DNA of 64,000 nucleotides from positions 186,001-250,000 of the forward strand of contig NZ_RCHR01000002.1 of NCBI RefSeq assembly GCF_003665065.1, given 5' to 3'. Positions within the stretch are counted from its first letter, which is position 1; each line of letters starts with the position of its first letter. The DNA comes from Oceanobacillus piezotolerans (lineage in GTDB: Bacteria > Bacillota > Bacilli > Bacillales > Amphibacillaceae). The translations under genes were made by a program, and so were the position numbers. This document shows positions 57,732 to 64,000 of this stretch, one piece after another. The notes beneath the pieces were generated by a model. It was given only the letters and a program-made list of their open reading frames with translations. It was not told the origin of the DNA and ran no database searches.

Positions 57732-58193
57732 TTCGAGGGCGATGCTCCTCTGCTCGAGAGTGATGTTCCTCCGATCGGGGGCGATGTTCCCTGCCTCGAG
57801 GGTGATGTTTCTCCGATTGAGGGCGATGTTTCTCCGCTCGAGAGTGATGTTTCCCCGATCGAGGGCGACGTTCCTCTGGTCGAGAGTGATGTTTCCCCGT
57901 TCGAGGGCGACGTTCCTCTGCTCGAGAGTGATGTTTCCCCGTTCGAGGGCGATGTTCCTCTGCTCGAGAGTGATGTCTCCCCGATCGAGGGCGATGTTCC
58001 TCTGCTCGAGAGTGATGTCTCCCCGATCGAGGGCGATGTTCCTCTGCTCGAGAGTGATGTTTCCCCGTTCGAGGGCGATGTTCCTCTGCTCGAGAGTGAT
58101 GTCTCCCCGATCGAGGGCGATGTTCCTCTGCTCGAGAGTGATGTTCCTCCGTTTGGGGGCGGTGTTCCCTGCCTCAAGGGCCATGTTCCTTTA
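57732..58193. repeat. Tandem array, 21-bp period, 22 units (42-bp higher order)
   Basis: Units of 21 bases alternate between CTCGAGAGTGATGTTTCCC-type and ATCGAGGGCGATGTTCCTC-type, making a 42-bp super-repeat in the middle. Edge units (57732-57820 and 58135-58193) are more diverged. The period is divisible by three, so several frames on both strands stay open for 150-200 codons (LESDVSP/IEGDVPL heptads on plus, LEQRNIA/LERGNIT on minus). None has a believable start or SD. The 57658-58326 gap contains nothing else but two terminators. Confidence 0.9.
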
Positions 58194-58201
58194 TTAATTG
58201 T

Positions 58202-58229
58202 AAAAAGACAAACCAAGGATGGCTTGTCT
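58202..58229 (-). terminator. Intrinsic terminator after the quinone oxidoreductase gene
   Basis: AGACAA (58206-58211) pairs with TTGTCT (58224-58229), with CCA/TGG inside. On the minus strand TTTTTAC follows. It lies about 100 bases beyond the stop at 58327. Confidence 0.65.
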
Positions 58230-58326
58230 CTTACGTAAAAAAACTTTTTATATTATTGATAGACTCCATGTCAACTTATATCAATTGAATCAACTAGTAA
58301 TCGCCAAATTTAAAGCAACTTAACTG

Positions 58327-59304
58327 TTAATTTACCTTCACAATTATCTTTCCAATATTTTTGTTGTTCTCCATATGTTCATGTGCTTCCTTTATTTCAT
58401 CAAAAGAAAATACATGGTCAACAATTGGACGTAGCTTGTTACTTTCAAAAAGCTCTAGTGTTTTAGAGGAAAATTCTGATGTTAGGGCTGCCTTGTATTC
58501 ATCGCTTCTTGGAGTGAGCAGAGTCCCGGTTAACTGGATCCGTTTTGACATTAACTCCATTAAGTTGACTTTTTCTACTTCAGCACCACCAAGTATTCCA
58601 ATCAACACCCATCGCCCATCTACTTTTATACTAGAAAGGTTTTTGCTCCAATAGGATGCTCCAATGAAATCAAGAATCAACTCTACTCCTTGATTATCGG
58701 TTGCAGCTAACACTTCTTCGTTAAAGTTCTGTTCCTTATAATTAATGAGAATATCCGCGCCTAGTAAACGGCAATAATCTAACTTTTCTTTCGACCCGGC
58801 AGTTGTAATAACCTTCGCCTGTCCGATTTGTTTGGCTAGCTGAATTGCCGCCGTTCCAACTCCACTTCCACCAGCGTGTATCAAAACGGTTTCACCTTTA
58901 CGTAATTGGCCTAGCCAAAATAACGTTTGATATGCAGTTAAAAATACTTCAGGAACAGCAGCTGCTTCTTCAAAAGAAAGGTTTTCCGGAATTACCATCG
59001 CTCTATCATCCGGCATAACGGCATATTCCGCATAACCTCCGCCATTCACAAGTCCCATCACACGCGTCCCGACAGCAATTTTTGCTCCTGCACCCGCTTC
59101 TTCTACTATTCCAGCAACTTCAACACCTAAAATTGGATTATCCAAATATCCAGAACTACTTTCCCTATTCATGATATCCGTTCGATTCACAGCAGCTGCT
59201 TCTACTCTTATTAATAATTCCCCGTCTCTCGGAATTGGTTTATCGTATTCGACAACCTGTAACTGTTCCGCACCACCTGGTTTTTTTACCGTGATAGCTT
59301 TCAT
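58327..59304 (-). CDS. Zinc-independent quinone oxidoreductase (PIG3/QOR type)
   Basis: 325 residues. MDR-superfamily NAD(P)H oxidoreductase. The N-terminal GroES-like domain has AAVNRTDIMNRES and GVEVAGIVEEAGAGA. The Rossmann motif is LIHAGGSGVGTAAIQLAK. No structural zinc cysteines are seen. ATG 59304 with GGAGG; 64 extra codons upstream (to 59496) are open but have no SD and overlap a non-coding segment. Likely reduces quinones or enones. It stands alone. Confidence 0.9.
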   Translation of the reverse strand: MKAITVKKPGGAEQLQVVEYDKPIPRDGELLIRVEAAAVNRTDIMNRESSSGYLDNPILGVEVAGIVEEAGAGAKIAVGTRVMGLVNGGGYAEYAVMPDDRAMVIPENLSFEEAAAVPEVFLTAYQTLFWLGQLRKGETVLIHAGGSGVGTAAIQLAKQIGQAKVITTAGSKEKLDYCRLLGADILINYKEQNFNEEVLAATDNQGVELILDFIGASYWSKNLSSIKVDGRWVLIGILGGAEVEKVNLMELMSKRIQLTGTLLTPRSDEYKAALTSEFSSKTLELFESNKLRPIVDHVFSFDEIKEAHEHMENNKNIGKIIVKVN

Positions 59305-59342
59305 ATTATGGTCCTCCTTTTTTAGTACTGTTTCTATTACTT

Positions 59343-59450
59343 TTAAGTATAATTGCAATAAATAAAGTTGGCTGCATATGCCATACTGACCACCACAATA
59401 GATCCTACAAAAGCAGTAGCCATCAATGTGGCTCGTACCGCTCGAGTTTC
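59343..59450 (-). other. Short open hydrophobic segment, possible gene remnant
   Basis: Open minus-strand frame between stops at 59451-59453 and 59343-59345. From ATG 59423 it would encode 26 residues, MATAFVGSIVVVSMAYAA then NFIYCNYT, resembling a membrane-helix end. No SD is present. It could be the tail of a decayed membrane-protein gene or chance. Family not recognised. Confidence 0.3.
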
Positions 59451-59479
59451 TCACACTAAGCAGGCGATACTTGTGCCGA

Positions 59480-60220
59480 TTAATTATCCAATACAAATTT
59501 CTCTATCGCTTTTGCTACCCCATCATTATTATTAGTATCTGTTACATACTTCGCAACATTCTTAATGGCTTCCTGGGCATTACCCATCGCTACCCCGATT
59601 CCAGCTTCCTGAATCATTTTAATATCGTTCAAACTATCACCACAAGCCATGACGTTGTCCATGGTAATACCCATTTTGTCACAAAGGAAGTGGAGTGCCT
59701 TTGCTTTACTTACCCCTTTAGGGTTCGCTTCTATATTCGTTGGGAGGGAGTTAGTTAATTCAAGCTCCTCAAAATAAGAAAGTTCTTTCACCATATAATC
59801 CAGCTTTTCTTTGTCATCGGTCTGACAGCCGAATTTTAGCCATTTATAATCATAAAAGTTATCTGGAGCTTCATTGGTGAATACACCCTCTGTCGAAATC
59901 ATCCACATAAATACACCCTGGGCGCGTCCAATATTCCATAATTTTTCAATGGTTGCTGTTTCAAGCAAATGCTCATCCAACAGCTCTTTCTCCATTGTCC
60001 AGATTTGCCCGCCATTTGCTGTAACTAAATACGAGGTTAGATTTAATTCCTCTGCATAAGGATAACAGGCCCCAATACCGCGCCCTGTACTTAAAACAAC
60101 GTCAACGCCTTTTTCCATTGCCTTTTCAATTGCCTGCTTTGTACGGGGAGATACTTCGTGTTTTGTTGTTAGCAATGTACCATCCATATCAAGTGCGATT
60201 AGCTTTACTTCTTTAGTCAT
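59480..60220 (-). CDS. Cof-type HAD-superfamily phosphatase
   Basis: 246 residues. Motif I LDMDGTLLTTKHEVS (about 10-24), motif II LSTGRGIG, then a C2-type cap and motif IV VMACGDSLNDIKMIQEAGIGVAMGNA. This is the Cof/YkrA family of cytosolic sugar-phosphate or flavin/PLP-phosphate phosphatases. Shorter than many Cof proteins (about 270). It starts inside the 3-prime end of the MFS gene (overlap of four bases), so both are cotranscribed. Substrate unknown. Confidence 0.88.
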   Translation of the reverse strand: MTKEVKLIALDMDGTLLTTKHEVSPRTKQAIEKAMEKGVDVVLSTGRGIGACYPYAEELNLTSYLVTANGGQIWTMEKELLDEHLLETATIEKLWNIGRAQGVFMWMISTEGVFTNEAPDNFYDYKWLKFGCQTDDKEKLDYMVKELSYFEELELTNSLPTNIEANPKGVSKAKALHFLCDKMGITMDNVMACGDSLNDIKMIQEAGIGVAMGNAQEAIKNVAKYVTDTNNNDGVAKAIEKFVLDN

Positions 60221-61401
60221 GATTCCACTCCTTGCTTTTCACTGTTTCTCCCTTTATCAAACAAGAATGTGGTGATAAAGGGGATAAACAAGATTCCCAT
60301 TATTACGTAGAATAATATTTCCATATTCAAAGTATCGACAATAACTCCTCCAAGCAATGGTCCGATCATTCTGCCTACTGACGCAATACTGTTCACCAGC
60401 CCTTGATAAAATCCAGCTCTTCCTTTTGGTGCAAGTTCGTTAGCAAGCGTAGGAAATGCCGGCCACATTAACACTTCCCCTAGTGTTAAAATGACCATTG
60501 CAACTGCAAACATCGTAAAGTCCGCAGCGTTCATCGCAATAAGAAACGAGATGATCATAATCCCTGTTCCAATATAGATGTGCTTCTTAGGAGAAGGTAT
60601 TACCCTTGTTATCCATTGTATCAAAGGTTGCGACAAAACGATAAGAAAACCGTTTATCGCCCAAAGCGTACTATACTGCTCTAATGGGATTCCAATTGCT
60701 TGGGTATATGGTGCAATGGTTGCCTGCCATTGAGTGTATGCGACCCAGATTACTAGGAAGCCGCTGCATAGAATTAATAAAGAAACAAATGCAGTCCTGT
60801 CATTGATTTTTCCGCTTTGTTCAATAACAGAAGTGTGCATCTGCCTATCCTGTAAATTATCGAAATTCTTAAAGGTAAAGACGACAATAAGGAAAAACAA
60901 GAAGAATAAAGCTGCATTCGCTATAAAAATATAATCAAAAGAAAGACTAGCAATATATCCTCCAACTGTCGCACCTAATGCAACGCCTAAATTCTGAGCC
61001 ACATAAATGGCATTAAATGTGCGGCGACCGCCTTCTGGCCATATAGAACCCGCCATCGCATACATAACTGGCCATGTCACTCCAGTTCCGAAGCCCATTA
61101 ATAGTAAAAAGATAGTATATGGAATGACACTATGGTAAAAGGCTAAACCAATGGCTGAAAGGAGGGAAAGCAACGTCCCATACAGAAGTGTCCGATAAGC
61201 ACTGTATCTATCAAATAAGCTGCCACCGATGAGGTTTCCCACCATGTTTGCACCCTGGTTAAACATTAAAATGAACCCAGCAAAAGCTAAACTTTTACCA
61301 AGTTCATTATGCATGTAAATGGTATTTAGCGGCCACAGCATGGAGCCACCAGTTACGTTAATCGTTGTTGCTATTATTAATAGCCAGATTTGCTTTGGCA
61401 T
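60217..61401 (-). CDS. MFS transporter (drug/metabolite efflux type)
   Basis: 394 residues, 12 predicted transmembrane segments. The conserved loop 2-3 is GGSLFDRYSAYRTLL, and GVTWPVMYAMAGSIWPEGGRRTFNAIYVAQNLGVALG is antiporter-like (motif C region). ATG 61401. It overlaps the HAD gene by four bases. No regulator adjoins it. Substrate not predictable. Confidence 0.85.
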   Translation of the reverse strand: MPKQIWLLIIATTINVTGGSMLWPLNTIYMHNELGKSLAFAGFILMFNQGANMVGNLIGGSLFDRYSAYRTLLYGTLLSLLSAIGLAFYHSVIPYTIFLLLMGFGTGVTWPVMYAMAGSIWPEGGRRTFNAIYVAQNLGVALGATVGGYIASLSFDYIFIANAALFFLFFLIVVFTFKNFDNLQDRQMHTSVIEQSGKINDRTAFVSLLILCSGFLVIWVAYTQWQATIAPYTQAIGIPLEQYSTLWAINGFLIVLSQPLIQWITRVIPSPKKHIYIGTGIMIISFLIAMNAADFTMFAVAMVILTLGEVLMWPAFPTLANELAPKGRAGFYQGLVNSIASVGRMIGPLLGGVIVDTLNMEILFYVIMGILFIPFITTFLFDKGRNSEKQGVES

Positions 61402-61527
61402 ATTATCACTCTTCCCTTGTTCATTATCCTTCGTTATTCTAATACAATAGGGAAGGAGACGTAAAGTAAAAGTATAGTAAATTACATTGTATGATAGTTC
61501 ACTAATAAGGGTGGCTATATATTTCCG

Positions 61528-62727
61528 CTAGGATCCACGATGTCCCCTTACCCTTCTTAACATCAAATTTACAAATAGCAGATAAGCTATCGGAAGAATA
61601 CCGGTTAGCAAAAGAACCCCATGCCAACCTGCCCCTTCCCATACCGGACTAATAGCTGAGCTGCCCAGGGTAACTCCAATATAATAGGCAACAAGATAAA
61701 GACTGGATGCACTGCCTTTATGATGTGTAGCCTTCTCTCCAACTGAGGTTGCTGTCAATGAATGAGCCATGAAAAACCCCAAGCACAATACACACAACCC
61801 AATAATAATCACCACAAGAGATTGGCTAAACGTTGCGAAAATCCCAACCACCATCGTAAATATTCCGGCATTCCTAACAGAATTTAATCCAAATCTTCCT
61901 GAAAACCATCCAGCAATCGGCGAACCAACGATACCTAATGCATAAGCAAAATACATATAGGAGATGGCTTCAAGGGATAAGGTAAAAGGCTCTCCTTCCA
62001 AATGAAATGGCAAATATGTCCATATTCCTGTAAAGGACAATTGCAGCACAATCCCCATTCCAATTACTAATACTAGACTTGGATTTTTTAGGTGAAAGAA
62101 AAAACCCTCAATGTCCTTACGAAAGGTTTCATTGGTTGGCTCAAAGTTGTGTGACTTTGGCAGGGTAAACAAAACGGCGAATATAAGAACGAAGCCCAGT
62201 ATGCCAAAAAAATAAAAGGCGTTTTCCCATGAATATTGATCGGCGATATAACCTGTTATGACCCGACCTGCCATCCCACCCAAAGCATTACTCGATATGT
62301 AAAGAGCGGTCGCAACGCCGACGCTTCTCCGATCCATTTCTTCATTTAAGTAGGCAATCGATGCTGCAGGCAACCCTGCAAGTGCAAAGCCTTGAACAAG
62401 CCTCCCTACTAAGATAAACCAAAATGAATCGATTAAGGGCAACAGAAAGAATGGAATAACAGAACCAATTAATGAGAATTTAATAAATATGGTTCTTCCT
62501 ATTCTATCTGAAAAGAAACCTAATAGTATTAAACCAATGATTAGACCGATAATTGTAAGCGATAAGGAATAGCTTGCTGTATTAATGGAAATACCAAATT
62601 CTTCGACAAAAACTGGAAGCAATGGCTGTACCACATACATTGCCGCGAATACGAAAAACGACGCAAATGCCAAGCTAATCGTTATCTTCCAAAAGTAAAA
62701 ATCCCCAATGGTATATTTCTCCTGCAT
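61528..62727 (-). CDS. MFS transporter, YnfM/YybF-like
   Basis: 399 residues from ATG 62727, 12 transmembrane segments. The N-terminus MYVVQPLLPVFVEEFGISINTASYSLSLTIIGLIIGLILLGFFSDRIGR and GRLVQGFALAGLPAASIAYLNEE are typical of arabinose-efflux-like YnfM relatives. The frame is open to 62769, but no SD precedes that ATG; AGGAAGTG lies 11-12 bases before 62727. Immediately upstream is GTTA-N5-TAAC (62781-62793), which could be an operator. Substrate unknown. Confidence 0.85.
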   Translation of the reverse strand: MQEKYTIGDFYFWKITISLAFASFFVFAAMYVVQPLLPVFVEEFGISINTASYSLSLTIIGLIIGLILLGFFSDRIGRTIFIKFSLIGSVIPFFLLPLIDSFWFILVGRLVQGFALAGLPAASIAYLNEEMDRRSVGVATALYISSNALGGMAGRVITGYIADQYSWENAFYFFGILGFVLIFAVLFTLPKSHNFEPTNETFRKDIEGFFFHLKNPSLVLVIGMGIVLQLSFTGIWTYLPFHLEGEPFTLSLEAISYMYFAYALGIVGSPIAGWFSGRFGLNSVRNAGIFTMVVGIFATFSQSLVVIIIGLCVLCLGFFMAHSLTATSVGEKATHHKGSASSLYLVAYYIGVTLGSSAISPVWEGAGWHGVLLLTGILPIAYLLFVNLMLRRVRGHRGS

Positions 62728-62791
62728 GCTTTTCTTCACTTCCTGTGTACTGTTATATAAGGTAATCATACAGTATTACTTGTTATACAGT

Positions 62792-62950
62792 AACGAAAAT
62801 TACGAATTTAATAATATGTTCGCAGTAGGGTATGGTAATATGATTCCTATTGGCCCTGTTCGATTCTTCACAATAATCCAATCTGCATTGGGAATGCTAT
62901 TGCCCACGGCTTACTTTACGAAAGCATTGGATTCTTTAAAAGATGATTGA
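62792..62950 (+). pseudogene. C-terminal remnant of a two-TM potassium channel
   Basis: The frame ends AVGYGNMIPIGPVRFFTIIQ then SALGMLLPTAYFTKALDSLKDD before TGA 62950. AVGYGN corresponds to the TVGYGD selectivity filter, and the following hydrophobic stretch to the inner helix of Kch-type channels. The outer helix, pore helix and any start codon with SD are missing; upstream is the MFS promoter region. A relic after deletion is more likely than an active gene. A terminator (62973-63013) follows. Confidence 0.72.
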
Positions 62951-62965
62951 TGAACATTTATAAAT

Positions 62966-63018
62966 TAGAAATAAAGATAGGTGCAGTCTCAAAACTGGAC
63001 TGCACCTATCTTTTTATT
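62966..63018. terminator. Bidirectional terminator downstream of cheW and the channel remnant
   Basis: Perfect 15-bp stem: AAAGATAGGTGCAGT (62973-62987) with ACTGCACCTATCTTT (62999-63013). T-rich on both sides: TTTTTATTG on plus, CTTTATTTC on minus. It ends the cheA-cheW transcript and any remnant transcript. Confidence 0.9.
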
Positions 63019-63022
63019 GTTA

Positions 63023-63472
63023 TTACTTTGCAGCAACTTCCTCTAATTCCTGCTTCTCCAATGGGTTCACCATTGTATTTAAATCTAAAATCATTAGCAA
63101 ACCATCTTCTAAGTTCGCGACACTCTTTATGAATGTTTCACCTGTACCAGTTGCAATCTGTGGTGCCGGTTCTATCACAGCCTCATCAATATCCATCACC
63201 GCGGTCGCAGCATCAATAATGAATCCAATCTGCATTCCTTGAATATGAACGACCAGTATTCGAGTATCATCAGTCTGCGCCGTTTCATCTACCCATAGCC
63301 GTTCTTTTAAATCAATAATGGGAGTTGTAACCCCACGAATCACTGTGACCCCCTTAATAAAGGCAGAGGTCCTTGGAATCATCGTAATCTCCTGGAGGCG
63401 TTCAATTGAAATTACTTGATCAACGTTCACTGCAAAGGATTGGTCCTGTAGGGTAAAAATAACATATTTCAT
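63023..63472 (-). CDS. cheW: Chemotaxis coupling protein CheW
   Basis: 149 residues. CheW/OB-type fold: MKYVIFTLQDQSFAVNVDQVISIERL, RGVTTPIIDLKERLW, and VHIQGMQIGFIIDAATAVMDI. It links CheA to chemoreceptors. ATG 63472 follows GGAGG; a start at 63487 lacks an SD. It begins 18 bases after cheA. In B. subtilis cheA-cheW sit within the long fla/che operon with cheC, cheD and sigD; here cheW is followed by a terminator. Confidence 0.94.
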   Translation of the reverse strand: MKYVIFTLQDQSFAVNVDQVISIERLQEITMIPRTSAFIKGVTVIRGVTTPIIDLKERLWVDETAQTDDTRILVVHIQGMQIGFIIDAATAVMDIDEAVIEPAPQIATGTGETFIKSVANLEDGLLMILDLNTMVNPLEKQELEEVAAK

Positions 63473-63490
63473 GTATAAAGCCTCCAATTC

Positions 63491-64000
63491 TTATATAATC
63501 AGTGCATTCGGATCGATAATTAAGGCTACCTCTCCATCACCAAGAATCGTTGCACCAGAAATGGCGAATACATCACGTAAATAGTTGCCTAAGGATTTTA
63601 GTACAACTTCCTTTTGACCGATAAAAGAATCAACAATCAGCCCTGTTAATTTGTCGCCTTTTTTCACTACAACAATCGCAGTATACGTATCAGTATTTTC
63701 ATTCTCTTCTATCGCTGGTACTTGGAAGATATCGCTTAAGGAAACTAGTGGGATAACTTGTCCCCGGAAGTCCATAACAGGTTTTCCATGTGCTGTCATT
63801 ATTTGACTTTCATCAAGCAATACAGTTTCAATAATAGAAGATAACGGTATCGCGTATGTCTCACTACTTACCTTCACTAATAATGTTGCAATGATAGAAA
63901 GTGTAAGTGGCAATTGGATAGAGAAAATACTTCCGCTTCCTTCTTTGGTTTCAATATTTATCTGACCACCAAGGGATTCAATTTTGCTCTTTACAACGTC
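63491..64000 (-). CDS. cheA: Chemotaxis histidine kinase CheA, C-terminal part
   Basis: 169 residues, open at the window edge. The start is the end of the HATPase domain (KSKIESLGGQINIETKEGSGSIFSIQLPLTLS), followed by the complete P5 regulatory (CheW-like) domain (TLLVKVSSETYAIPLSSIIETV...DFRGQVIPLVSL...GQKEVVLKSLGNYL). The N-terminal Hpt, P2 and dimerisation parts lie outside. An ATG-less continuation confirms it is cut, not truncated. Coupled to cheW. Confidence 0.93.
   Translation of the reverse strand, partial: DVVKSKIESLGGQINIETKEGSGSIFSIQLPLTLSIIATLLVKVSSETYAIPLSSIIETVLLDESQIMTAHGKPVMDFRGQVIPLVSLSDIFQVPAIEENENTDTYTAIVVVKKGDKLTGLIVDSFIGQKEVVLKSLGNYLRDVFAISGATILGDGEVALIIDPNALII

Noticed and set aside
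57639..58238. 199-residue plus-strand frame with LESDVSP/IEGDVPL heptads, and antisense frames of 150-176 residues
   Set aside because: All arise from the 21-bp tandem repeat, whose period is a multiple of three and lacks stops in several frames. No SD, the start lies inside the YeiH gene and a terminator (57671-57693) precedes the array.
62708..62950. 80-residue frame read as an intact potassium channel
   Set aside because: The upstream half overlaps the MFS start and promoter, and the pore helix and outer helix are missing; recorded as a pseudogene instead.

Overview
This 64 kb window is chromosomal DNA of a low-GC, Gram-positive, flagellated, competence-capable member of the Bacillaceae. 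Gene order follows the Bacillus subtilis hprK-uvrBA-ftsEX-secA-flagellar-comF-degSU block almost gene for gene, but with changes: a dihydroxyacetone kinase operon inside the glp cluster, no csbA, no hag between csrA and flaG, no comFB, and sinIR next to degSU. This resembles an Oceanobacillus/Virgibacillus-type bacterium. The genus is an inference from gene content and was not tested by any search. Most genes from 1 to 45,345 lie on the minus strand.

Layout. 1-7,050: glycerol and dihydroxyacetone use (glpD partial, dhaMLK, glpK, glpF, glpP). Two leader terminators share an identical 11-base element, and a CcpA cre overlaps the glpF promoter. 7,066-11,491: hprK-lgt-yvoD-ppaX-yvoF, split by a 383-bp structured repeat. 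11,864-18,048: bacillithiol deacetylase bshB2 with yojF, then uvrBA. 18,296-24,604: division and envelope genes (minJ, ctpB, an EnvC-like M23 protein, ftsEX). 24,956-30,548: cccB, prfB with its programmed frameshift, secA, a new 55-residue small gene, and hpf behind a sigma-B promoter. 30,796-39,128: late flagellar and chaperone genes with two sigma-D promoters and the FliW-CsrA pair. 39,181-45,345: comFC, comFA, degV, degU and degS. 45,507-51,170: yvyE, sinI-sinR, an LCP transferase and a lipoprotein-type class B PBP. 51,225-64,000: mixed accessory genes (IDEAL protein, P-loop protein, aldehyde dehydrogenase with DUF779, YdjO, LysR/YeiH divergon, quinone oxidoreductase, HAD phosphatase, two MFS transporters, a potassium-channel remnant) and a cheA-cheW pair cut by the window edge.

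The genes form linked programmes. Glycerol enters through GlpF, is phosphorylated by GlpK and oxidised by GlpD; PTS-driven DhaKLM feeds the same DHAP pool, and HprK plus the cre connect the block to carbon catabolite control. FliW-CsrA, FlgM, DegSU and SinIR are four regulators of the motile/sessile decision within about 15 kb.

The most unusual content is non-coding: a roughly 385-bp inverted-arm repeat family (three full copies and one degenerate half copy) whose apical hairpin keeps pairing while its sequence changes between copies, and two tandem arrays (52-bp and 21-bp periods) with related cores. I found no CRISPR, prophage, transposase, tRNA or rRNA.
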